From the NCBI GenBank assembly GCA_963921195.1, contig OY992537.1:180684065-180748064 (forward strand): a stretch of DNA of 64,000 nucleotides. The letters run 5' to 3'. This document shows, piece by piece, positions 55,610-64,000 of the stretch. Both the position numbers and the translations under genes were made by a program. The DNA comes from Pegoplata infirma. Its lineage: Eukaryota > Arthropoda > Insecta > Diptera > Anthomyiidae. The notes under the pieces are model-generated. The model was not told the DNA's origin and made no database searches. It was given only the letters and a program-made list of their open reading frames with translations. The number at the start of each line of letters is the position of its first letter. Position 1 is the first letter of the stretch.

Positions 55610-55840
55610 GTTATTTATAAAATCTTTGCTTCCGCTGGCCAGCGCAAAAGTTCCAATGCTCTATGAACTTAAATTTTGGTTTTTCTTCATGTTCTCCATA
55701 TTTTTATTTTTTCCCCTAATATGCCCCGATGGCAGACCAAAGAATGGTATATAGCCAAAACGCGATTTGCCAAGCAGCCTGCTCGTTCGTTTTCCACATG
55801 GCCCCAAATTTTTGCCGAGGTATCTATCGTTCTTTCAAAT
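55610..55840 (-). other. Coding-like island, candidate small transcript
   Basis: GC-richer patch in AT-rich DNA. On the minus strand a 27-codon ORF (55799 to 55716) reads MWKTNEQAAWQIAFWLYTIL then WSAIGAY, with TATAAAT about 45 nt upstream. Further on, 55610-55657 (SIGTFALASGSKDFINN) sits between AGTTCATAG| and |GTGAGTT. On the plus strand MPRWQTKEWYIAKTRFAKQP then ARSFSTWPQIFAE is also open. No family is recognised and the two minus-strand pieces do not obviously join. Confidence 0.25.
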
Positions 55841-55979
55841 TTATATGTATGTATGGTGTGTTTAATGAATACATACTACCACGAAAGGTGGATTTATAAA
55901 GGTAATATTTTTGGGCAAAAGGGGAATAAGTACCCGTTCCCCTCTAGTTCCTTAAAAACTGTCCTAAAGCGATTTTAAA

Positions 55980-58900
55980 AAAAATTTAAATTTTTATCTA
56001 AATTAAAAAAGTACGTCCACCCAAAAAAAAATTTTTTTGCTTAAATTTTTTTTCTGCGTAACAGGCCTTTGGCCGGGCTTAGAGATTACAAACTTTTTTT
56101 GTGTATCAAGCCTTTTACCCGGTTAATTACTGAATTATTGAACTGAAAGAACTGAAAAATGTATCTAGGGTGTACAATATTGTTAAAATATATACAAAAA
56201 ATACATATGTATTTGCAATCGTGAGCAAATTAATTTTCATTTGAGTACCCATTTCTTATTTTTACATTTATATTTAATAAACGTATATGGCTGGTTTAAA
56301 GCTCAAATTAAAGCTTATTTTAAGACCTTCCTTCTGGTATGCAAAAAGTTTTGACATAGTTGGGAGTTCATAACTGTCAAATTTAGAAAAATAAAGAAAT
56401 TACAAAATTACAGATTTTTTTGACTTCTCATCGATTATATGGTATGTATTTTATGAGCCTAAATTAAAGCTAAGGTCAAGACCTATCCACTGATATGTAA
56501 TGTTCTGCAGAAAAGAAATTTAAAACAAAAAAATTTAAGATGTCCTTGAAAAAGGACCCGGCGCACAGTGGGTTGAACGATAGGCAAAATGGGGATTAAT
56601 TCAGGGATGCCGTAATTTTGAAATATTTTAATTTTTTATTGATAAATACTTATTAGTCAACAAAAAACTACTATTTTGAAAAATAAAAATATGGAAAAAA
56701 ACATTTTTTAACCTGCTAGGCACTTTTTCGATTTTTGGAAAAACTTATCTTGAGTCACAATTTTTGCTGTAACTTTGGAAGCAAAAGTGATAAATTAATG
56801 AATCAAATTTCAAATTAAAGAATATTTAATGCGTTTTTATTAAATTTAAAAAAAAAATAAATACGCATTTTTATTAGAATAAATTTTTTATAAAATTTTA
56901 TTTTTGTGGTTTATAAAATTAAAAAATTTTAAATTTTCTTCAAAAAAAGGAATCACAATTTTTTTTATTTAAAAATCGTATAAATACAAAAAATTTTACA
57001 TTTTCAAAACAAAACGATTCATATATTTTAAATACAATATTTTTTTATTTAAAAATCAAAACTAATGCAAAAAAAACAAAATGTTCGATGAAAAATATTG
57101 GTTCATAAATTTTGTTGTAACTTTAAAATTAAAATCGATAACTTAATAAATTAAAATTCAAATTTAATTATACTATAACCACAGAAAAAAATGTTGAGTA
57201 AATTTTTAAGAGTATTAATTGATAATAACTCAATTTTTCACCAGTAAACCATTTAAAAGTGTTGAGTAAATAGTTAATAAAATTTATCGAAAAATTTGAG
57301 CAAATCAATAAAAAAACTACTAAATTTTTATTAAATTATTTACTAATTTTTTTTTTTTTCATTTTTGAGTAAATTTATAATTACTCAATTAAAAAATTAT
57401 AATTTTTGTTTTAAGTTTTAACAATTCATTACTCGAATTGTTTTCTAACATATTTTTTGTATGCACTAATTATACCTAGTAAATAATTTAGAAAAGCATT
57501 ATATTATATTCTTACAGTAAAAATACTAAATTGGGTTATTCGCTACAAGTTAACCTAATTAAGGTTTGTTTGATATATGAGGCATTCCACTATATACAAT
57601 AAAGTGGACTGAAAATCCATTATGACAAATTTTAAAATTTGCAGCTGTTAAGGTATTTTAAGTGTTTTGCACTTTAAAAACTTTTAATGCTCCATTTGTA
57701 ATATAAATAAATAATGCTGTTTTTAAGTTATGAACGTTGTTGCGGTTTAAAAGTTATGAACGAAAATGTAAGGACACCTCGAAAATTTTGGTACATTCCA
57801 CATAACCTAAAAATACTAAATGCTTTAATTTGGTTGCTGGCTGAGAAATATGTACAAAATTTGATACCGAATGTAATTTAAACATTTAAAAAATTTCGCG
57901 ATTTTTTTTTCAAAAACTGCATGGGATATGTACTTTTTAGAATTTTAAGCAAAAACATTAGCAATTTCGATAAAAAGTAACTTTACACCCCACTCTAATA
58001 TATATGATCATTAAAATTATTTGTTATTTTAATTAAATTACACATTTACAATAAATAGCAATAACCAAAAACGGTAAACAACATAAAGACAATAGAAAAA
58101 CTAAAACAAAACACAAGTATTAGCTATTAAGATTTCGAGCATATATTTTTTTTACACTGGAGATGTTTAAAAAGAATCTTTAAACCCATAAAAAAATATA
58201 TTACAATATACCAACTTCAAATTTTGAATTAATCCTCAGTTTTGATAGTGTTCAACCTAATGTGCGGCGCCACTAATCAATAATTTTGTTTTTTTCTTTT
58301 TTAATGCAAGATCGGATGGCGTTTTTAGTTTTTTCGATTTCAGTAAGCCACATAAACTGCATTTTTGCCCTTTATATATCAATGGACAGGGGTGAACCTA
58401 AACCATTTTTGCATACCAAAAGAAAGCCCTTGAAATGAGCTTTAATTTTAGCTTTAAACCAACAAATACCTTAAGTAATTTTTGAGAAATTTGGAAAAAC
58501 CTGTTTTACCTTAAGGGCCACGCCCACACTCTGAAAGGCGTTTGCCCCAAAAAAATATGTTTTTTGAACTCAGTAGGGTCAGAGGTCAATTATCAACAAA
58601 TTTCAAATTTTTTCCACGGGTGGTGACTTGTTCGGGAAAAGCATCTTGGATGATACCACACTACACCAAGAAGTATACAAGATAGGAGTGACAGCTTGGA
58701 TGATACCACACCAAACAATGCACCACGGCGTCAAAAAAACACAATTGCGCAGAAAAATGGGAAAAAGAGCAGGCATTAAAATTGCACTGCTAACTAATAG
58801 TCTCATCTGGGTTTTTTCTGTCCGATAATCTTTGGTTTATTTATAAAATATCAATTCCAGTGCGCACTTTTTTTCTTGTTCTACTGGGTTAAGGGATAGA

Positions 58901-59060
58901 GGTCATACTTAATTAAACTAGTTTAAATCAATGCGAGTGTGGTATGGCTCAAACGTTAAATGGAAACGGCCGAGTTTGCTCTGTTCAAACGCTTTGTTCT
59001 TTTCACACTCAAATTTTGATGTTTGTAACTGCATTGTGAGGAATCACTAAATGGATAATA
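55980..59060. other. Spacer of dispersed repeats between F3 and the small-peptide gene
   Basis: AT-rich. Contains a TATGAGGCATTCCAC repeat end at 57576 and a GGACACCTCGAAAATTTTGG block at 57772 (also at 1202). CTTGGATGATACCACAC occurs twice, at 58646 and 58696. No gene recognised. Confidence 0.45.
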
Positions 59061-59137
59061 AATTCAGTTTTAAAACAGTGTTAAAGCTATTATATAACGG
59101 AAGTACAGTATCAAATCTTAAAACATAAAAAAGAAAT

Positions 59138-59263
59138 ATGCAATTATTTCAAACAGTATTAGTGCTTAGTTTTCTTATTGTCGGTATAATAGCTGATTCA
59201 GAAAATGGACCAGTTATTGGCCGTGATGGTGCTTCTTCAATTTTTGGAAAACCTCAACCAGGA
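59138..59263 (+). CDS. Small peptide gene, exon 1 (signal peptide)
   Basis: 126 nt. A hydrophobic core of about 14 residues follows MQLFQ, with a likely cleavage after ...GIIA. Consensus donor GTAAGT. Confidence 0.65.
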
Positions 59264-60553
59264 GTAAGTTTAAAAAATTGGTTTGCTTATTGTAATTATC
59301 CAAAATTATCATAAAAAAAATGATTAAAAACTTAAAATTCTGATTTTTTTTATTTAAAATTGTTTTATTAGACCTTTAAAATATTATATTTTAAGTTGGT
59401 TCATTCTAGCTCGAGTTCATTATTTCCTTTACTAATAAAAACTACAATATTTTCATAGAATAATTTTCAAGAAAATTATTTTTTTCTTTTAAATTTATTT
59501 ATGTTGGTCATTTTTGCAATACTTTATCGACACGTGTTTCGGAATTTGTCAGATTCCATTGTTAAGATTATTTAGCAAATATAAAAAACCCTATACTATA
59601 AGTAGCAAAGGCAATTTAAATGACAAATCGTTTATGTTCAAACTAAAATATTAATACATATTCGACTCTACTCCCATTGGGAAAATTGTACCATCGTAGT
59701 ATAGTAATGTTGCTACATGTAGTAAAGGGTTTTTGTATTTGTTAAATAATCCTGACAATGGTTTTATCATAGTTTTAATTAGTAAAGCAAATAATGACCT
59801 CAAGCTAGAATAAACCTATAGTATACTTAAAATATTTAAAAACTGTAAAAAAATAACTTAAAATTTTATATAAACAAATTTCTATTACAATGTTAATTAC
59901 TAATTCTTGCTTACAGGAGGATATAACAGTTTCGGATGCAGACAACTCTTCAAATACTCATAATTCAAAATCTGGTAGCGGTCATTTATTTATATGTCAT
60001 CAGTTGCTTCTAGTTGTGTTAATTTTGGGGAAAAAACTAATACAGTAAAACCTAGTTAGAACGAACTCCATGGTACAAAAATAAATAGTTTGTTAAAAGC
60101 GATGTATATTTTATATGTATCAACATAATTTTAATGTTGGTTTTTTTTTCATAAATAAACCTTTTGTTCAGAAGTAAACATTAACGGTTTAAAATTTATT
60201 TTAGGTTTAAGTTTTTCTTATAAACCTTAATTTCGAAATGTTATTTTTTAAGGAATTGCCATTTTTAACTGGTAAAAGGCCAGGGGGGTAATTTTGTAAA
60301 TTGATAGTCGTCAAATCGTATTATTAGCTCATTACTAAAATTACAGCAGGAAACATCCTTTAATCCCGCAAGTCCAAACGTGCGTGATGAAGTGTGTGAA
60401 GATGAGCCTACAACAAGTCAAGAACAGAAGACATCAACAAGTCAACATAATGTAACATCTAGTCACGCTCAGCAGCTACAAGAGCCACCTTTATATCCAT
60501 CCCGCAGTTTAACTCGTGAATCATCACGACAACGCAGGCCGCCAGGATACTAA
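59138..60553 (+). CDS. Small secreted/membrane peptide gene with alternative 3' terminal exons (unrecognised)
   Basis: Exon 1 (59138..59263, 42 codons) encodes a signal peptide: MQLFQTVLVLSFLIVGIIA, then DSENGPVIGRDGASSIFGK. It ends GGA|GTAAGT in phase 0. Two downstream exons each accept in the same phase and each end in a stop. Exon 2a (59917..60048) gives an 85-aa product with a hydrophobic C-terminus. Exon 2b (60350..60553) gives a 109-aa hydrophilic product ending RRPPGY. An AATAAA follows exon 2a at 60154-60159. A TCAGTT initiator-like sequence lies near 59064. I do not recognise the family. The alternatives could be a secreted form against a membrane- or GPI-tethered form, but that is inference. 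Confidence 0.6.
59917..60048 (+). CDS. Small peptide gene, alternative last exon 2a
   Basis: Acceptor TTGCTTACAG|GAGGAT. Encodes EDITVSDADNSSNTHNSK (two N-x-S/T sites), a GSG turn, then a hydrophobic stretch (LFICHQLLLVVLILG) with a short KKLIQ tail. Its own AATAAA lies about 105 nt downstream. Confidence 0.55.
   Translation, partial: EDITVSDADNSSNTHNSKSGSGHLFICHQLLLVVLILGKKLIQ
60154..60159 (+). terminator. Poly(A) signal for the exon-2a transcript
   Basis: AATAAA 105 nt after the exon 2a stop, supporting 2a as a genuine terminal exon. Confidence 0.5.
60350..60553 (+). CDS. Small peptide gene, alternative last exon 2b
   Basis: Acceptor is a tandem NAGNAG (ATTACAGCAG|GAAACA), so one Gln may be included or skipped (exon start 60347 or 60350). 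67 codons plus TAA: ETSFNPASPNVRDEVCEDEP then a Ser/Thr/Gln-rich part and SRQRRPPGY. Only the exon-1 phase fits; joining exon 2a to 2b brings early stops. Confidence 0.5.
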   Translation, partial: ETSFNPASPNVRDEVCEDEPTTSQEQKTSTSQHNVTSSHAQQLQEPPLYPSRSLTRESSRQRRPPGY

Positions 60554-61480
60554 GAAGGATATGTTCTGGAATAACCTAACATCTTCTTTCTTAGAAAGAC
60601 AGTCCTGGGTGGACCAGTGCTTTCTAAACTTTAGATTTCCATGTTGATCTCTCTCCAGCTTTAAGACGCCAATTCGATACTCGCATTGTTTTCTAATCAT
60701 CTTTTACTTGCTTACACATTTGGGACTTTTGTGTGACATGGAGCAAATGAGTTCTCAGTGCCAAACATAATAACAATGAAACAAAAAGAGCTAGATCGAT
60801 AAAACTGGGTATTTAGAACACTTATATAGTCAGGTTGCATGGTATTAAAAATGGGGATGATCGGTCAATGGGAACGCCTACCTCCCACACAACCTAAATG
60901 GCAAATGTGACATTTCTTGAAATGTTTAGAAGTTACGGTATTAAAATTTGGTACGTAGAATAGTACCAACATAATTAATCTTCATTCCAAAAATATGCAA
61001 GATCCGTTAATTTTTAAATAATCTAGAGCAATGGTTCCCAACCTTTGATTCTCGCCCCACTAGGGGACAATTTGAATGCTTCAGGGGGGCAATGAGCGAA
61101 TTCTCAAGATTGTTTTTGTCAAATAAACAAAAAAAAAATCTAATTTTAGTTAAATTATTTAGTTGATTGCTGAAAACTTTTTTTAAAAACTGTTTAAACG
61201 ACGATTTTAACAAAAATATAGTTTAACCACAAGTAAATTTTGAATTTTGAGACAAATGTAAAAAATTTTAAGTGTAGGGGGGACATTTTAGTTTTTTGAA
61301 CTTAAAAGTGGGGCATGGCCCAAAAAAGGTTGGGAACCATTGATCTAGAGCCTTTTCTAAAACGCAAATTTTCAAAAAACGTCAAAATGGTGTGGTTTTT
61401 CTTAAGAAATGCTGGATATCTCAAATTTGAAAATAGGTTTTAAAAACGGACTTCGGAATAAGAAAGAGGATATTTATATT
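60554..61480. other. 3' flank of the small-peptide gene
   Basis: Probable 3' UTR of exon 2b, then a repeat with GGTTCCCAACCTTTGATTC and its inverse AAAGGTTGGGAACCATTGAT (61030-61345). No further gene. Confidence 0.5.
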
Positions 61481-61487
61481 ATATGAA

Positions 61488-61861
61488 GGGCTTACTGGAA
61501 GTACTTGATAAGCAACATTTTTTATTTTCATGTTTTTCGCCTTCTGCTGATGTTCCATTGACTGATTTTCGGCAGAAGTCTTGCTTTAGACCTTCGTACA
61601 AGTATATTGAGAATTAAAGTTCTGCAAAAGTTCTATTTTCTACATTATTTTAATACGGCATTCACACTCGCGACCTTAAACAAGTTGTTCAACAAAACAC
61701 CAGTAGCAGAATAAAAACGTAATGGTCACAGAACAAAGACTTTTTTTAAACATCTCACTCTTGAACACTTCAAAACAGCAAGTGTGAACGCCGTATAAGA
61801 GTTTTAAGGCAAAAACCACCATAAAATGAAATTTTGCTTATCCAGTTTTTACAATAAGCCC
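61488..61861. mobile_element. TIR MITE GGGCTTACTG, copy 2, with MITE B inside
   Basis: GGGCTTACTGGAAGTACTTG to CAGTTTTTACAATAAGCCC; differs from copy 1 mainly by the insert at 61654-61795. Confidence 0.77.
61654..61795 (-). mobile_element. MITE family B, 142 bp, TSD TAA
   Basis: TACGGCATTCACACTCGCG to AAGTGTGAACGCCGTA, with TAA at 61651-61653 and 61796-61798. Confidence 0.88.
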
Positions 61862-61970
61862 TTCATATATATTCAATTCCTAACTAATTTTTTTTTTTCA
61901 AAAATGGCGTATGGAGAAAAAAATAATGAGGCGACGAAGTGTATTTTGAAAATATTTTTTGGTCCACTAA

Positions 61971-62136
61971 AGCACCAATCAGACGACAGACAAGTCATAC
62001 AATTTGTCTTCCAACCGCTAATTTTTTTTTTCTGAAAAAATTTGCGAACACACATCTGAAAACATACTATTATTGACGCCATTTGCATTCGGTCGTTAGA
62101 CAAATTGTAAGATTTGTCTGTCGTCTGATTGGTGCT
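61971..62136. mobile_element. MITE family F, 166 bp, TSD TAA
   Basis: AGCACCAATCAGACGACAGA and TCTGTCGTCTGATTGGTGCT ends (about 38-bp TIRs), TAA at 61968-61970 and 62137-62139. Ends about 240 bp upstream of the DRE motif of the 182-aa gene. Confidence 0.82.
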
Positions 62137-62378
62137 TAACAAGTCATCCAACATGTATTGTGTCTCTGGGCGGCTTTATAACCGCACACTAAACAAAATT
62201 ATCTTAATGCGCCATCGCCGAAAAAAAATTGACCGGCCTTCCTCTCTGTTTCCCAATCCGTTATCTATTAAAATGCCATACACTGAACGTACACAAAGTT
62301 TTTGTTTTGTTTATTAACGTGCTGATTAATGTAAACAAACATAAAATCGAAATACTATTTTCCAGACATAATTTACGT

Positions 62379-62386
62379 ATCGATAA
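62379..62386. promoter_or_regulatory. DRE (DREF-binding) motif
   Basis: Exact palindrome TATCGATA 19 nt upstream of the start codon of the 182-aa gene. In Drosophila this core-promoter element marks housekeeping and replication-linked genes. It lies so near the ATG that the leader must be very short or the motif lies in the leader. Confidence 0.5.
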
Positions 62387-62404
62387 TAATTTCTATTCAA
62401 GAAA

Positions 62405-62953
62405 ATGTCTTATTTACTAACCGAAATCGCCTTGGAAATGCTAGGCTATAAATTTTATGACATATACGGTATACAAGATGATATAAATAATTTTCAAAAC
62501 CATGGTACCACCGATCGAGCTACAGGGGAAAATTCAAATGAACGTAATTTGTCCACTATATTGGGAATGAATACTACGGCTGCAACCGGTAGCACTGATT
62601 GGGAAAGAAATCGTAACAAAGAATTTGAAGAAGTAAGTGTCCATTTACCAGAACCTTTAGCTAAACTAATGGATACAGAATATAATAAAGTGCGTCAGCA
62701 AGTTTTACGCAATAAACCATCAACTGGAGAAAGTCAGAGTGATCCCAAAACTGCTCAAGCGATGGCCCAGAATTTCGTAGAAGTTGAACATGAAAAATTA
62801 CGTTTGGAACAACAGAATTTGCGTCATTTTCGTAAAACTGTTGAGCAAAATCTTTTGCAAATGAATCCTGCCACATTTGAGAAGTATTGTCAAATGTTTA
62901 AACCTACTCGAAAGTCAGTCAAACGATTAGATAGTAATAAGAAATTAAATTAA
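62405..62953 (+). CDS. Unrecognised 182-aa protein, single exon
   Basis: ATG in the context AAGAAAATG with an in-frame TAA six codons upstream, so this Met is the first possible start. Protein begins MSYLLTEIALEMLGYKFYDI. A polar low-complexity middle (about 40-75) is followed by VHLPEPLAKLMDTEYNKVRQ and a charged helical, probably coiled-coil stretch at about 120-155 (EVEHEKLRLEQQNLRHF), then a basic tail. I cannot name the family; the coiled coil and lack of a signal or membrane segment suggest an intracellular structural or complex subunit, which is inference. A DRE motif precedes it and AATAAA follows it, and the gene is intact. Codon use looks like an ordinary host gene. Confidence 0.85.
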   Translation: MSYLLTEIALEMLGYKFYDIYGIQDDINNFQNHGTTDRATGENSNERNLSTILGMNTTAATGSTDWERNRNKEFEEVSVHLPEPLAKLMDTEYNKVRQQVLRNKPSTGESQSDPKTAQAMAQNFVEVEHEKLRLEQQNLRHFRKTVEQNLLQMNPATFEKYCQMFKPTRKSVKRLDSNKKLN

Positions 62954-62995
62954 CCATTAATAATACATGTAATTAATGTAAATATTTAAGCTATA

Positions 62996-63001
62996 AATAA
63001 A
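62996..63001 (+). terminator. Poly(A) signal of the 182-aa gene
   Basis: AATAAA 43 nt after the stop codon. Confidence 0.65.
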
Positions 63002-63192
63002 TACATATTTGTAATTTTAAAAGAAAATCAATAAGGTCCGTTCGATCCATCTTTTATTATTACAGCTAGAAATTTTCATTGCGGATTGTTTTCGACTTGG
63101 TAGAACATTAAAAAAAATGGCACCGATTAATTCAGAGTATTCTAAACAATCGGGGAGCAATTGCACTTCACGCACCGACATACTCTTGGGGG

Positions 63193-63530
63193 TTATTGCA
63201 TTGTTCGATTCGCAAAGAAAAGCTTTCTGAGCGACATTTTTGTTTCCATTTTAAAGTACCTAAAATAGTTTTTATTCAAGCGAAACACGTTCAAAGTCAT
63301 TGCAAATCTTTTTAATGTGCTAAAATACATTCGCGATATATGCTCCAAAGTACCGAAGCTTATTTAACCAGTAATCGATCGGCGACTAATTGCCACCGCT
63401 GGACAGTGGCAAAGTATGTGTTCTATCGTTTCATCCACTCCTGCCAAGAATATGAGACTCTGAAATGAGTCTCATATTCTTGGCATGAATGCTGATAAGA
63501 CAGTGACCAGCTCAACATTCCCTTCTCGTA
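63193..63530 (-). pseudogene. Non-LTR retrotransposon relic (C-terminal knuckle region)
   Basis: Minus strand: NVELVTVLSAFMPRI, a frameshift, then GVDETIEHILCHCPAVAISR and RRSITG stop, then LEHISRMYFSTLKRFAM and further degraded sequence. ET-x2-H-x2-CxCPA is the hallmark zinc-knuckle tail of R1/Jockey-type ORF2 proteins. Stops and a palindrome insertion mark it as dead. Confidence 0.65.
63442..63485. repeat. Perfect 19-bp-arm hairpin within the non-LTR relic
   Basis: TGCCAAGAATATGAGACTC and GAGTCTCATATTCTTGGCA around TGAAAT. It lies where the knuckle's first cysteines would be encoded, as if by inverted duplication. Confidence 0.85.
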
Positions 63531-64000
63531 ATAAAATCTTTCATTTTAAAAACAATTAATTTTTTTTATAGGGATTTTTTTACAGAAGGATTAAAATTGA
63601 CCGGGTTAAAACAATTTCTTTACAATCGAAGGATATAAGAAGAGCCTTGAAGGATCTCATTTCCTAATTTAATTTGGCGTTCGGAATGAAAATTTAACGA
63701 TTGCGTTGACAATCATATTTTAGGGTATCGAATGAATTCACATTTGATATTCGATTAAAAAATCTCGAATGCATTCAATTTATTTTTTATTTGACTTTGA
63801 AATGTTTGGCATAAATTCTTTAGATGGGTCATGAAACGGGACTTTAAGGTTAAAGTTTTTCTTAAATATCTCAAAAACTACTTATCAGATAAAGGCGAAT
63901 ATGGCATCATTAGAAAAATTGTTTTTTTGTTGTCTATATTTGCTCCAAAAACTTTGGCTGTAACACTAAATCTTATGGAGATATTAAGGGTGGATTACTT
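63531..64000. other. AT-rich end of window
   Basis: Contains GGGTATCGAATGAATTC and TCGAATGCATTC phrases (63720-63780) that may be the end of another short element. No gene recognised. Confidence 0.4.

Noticed and set aside
58603..58828. Overlapping 66-67-codon ORFs on opposite strands
   Set aside because: Complementary open frames over a repeat with a duplicated GGATGATACCACAC; no splice or promoter signals.

Overview
The window looks like nuclear DNA from a dipteran fly. A calyptrate such as a blow fly, house fly or flesh fly is likely, but that is inference. It is very AT-rich and intron-bearing. It carries three or four single-copy genes with short, well-formed exons, buried in transposable-element debris. 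DINE-1/INE-1-like repeats (hairpin of the type ATACCCTC...GAGGGTAT, then CCCCACAAAGTATATATA and GTCCGTCCGTCTGTCTG blocks) are what one expects in higher Diptera. There is no sign of bacterial sequence, a CRISPR array or an rRNA cluster.

Genes. (1) An RCC2/TD-60 orthologue on the minus strand (25002-32423, 3 exons, 486 aa); its 5.9-kb first intron is filled by a three-level nest of DNA transposons. (2) A PHETA/Sesquipedalian orthologue on the minus strand (43511-48819, 4 exons, 332 aa) with a PH domain and a C-terminal OCRL-binding F&H-type motif. (3) An unrecognised plus-strand gene for a small secreted or membrane peptide (59138-60553), whose signal-peptide exon can join either of two alternative terminal exons. 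(4) An unrecognised single-exon plus-strand gene (62405-62953, 182 aa) with a DRE-like promoter motif and a poly(A) signal. Two weaker candidates are an isolated 62-nt exon (8979-9040) and a coding-like island at 55.6-55.8 kb.

Repeats by region. 0-9 kb: DINE-1-like pieces, MITEs, and the first copy of a 1.98-kb direct repeat (4992-6971; second copy 14252-16225). 10.2-14.25 kb: an element with a 3-kb internal array of a 29-bp unit. 16.2-22 kb: a foldback element split by an intact Jockey-like non-LTR retrotransposon (ORF 17163-20168) and by a DINE-1-like copy. 22-24 kb: a CACTCA-rich element and a TIR element holding two tRNA-like segments. 33.7-40.6 kb: a dense patch of nested MITEs, many with exact target-site duplications (TSDs), and a perfect 64-bp-arm hairpin. 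41-45.6 kb: two foldback elements built of short tandem units in opposed orientation. 50.6-53.75 kb: a TIR element with a highly homogeneous 35-bp satellite. 54.2-55.5 kb: another opposed-array foldback. 61.5-62.1 kb: MITEs between genes 3 and 4. 63.2-63.5 kb: a dead non-LTR relic.

The host genes do not form one pathway: RCC2 acts on chromosomes and small GTPases, PHETA on endosomal recycling with OCRL. The most informative biology is in the repeats. There are several MITE families with 3-bp TWA TSDs, two cases of a MITE inserted into its own family, and at least five elements whose internal tandem units flip orientation once near the middle.
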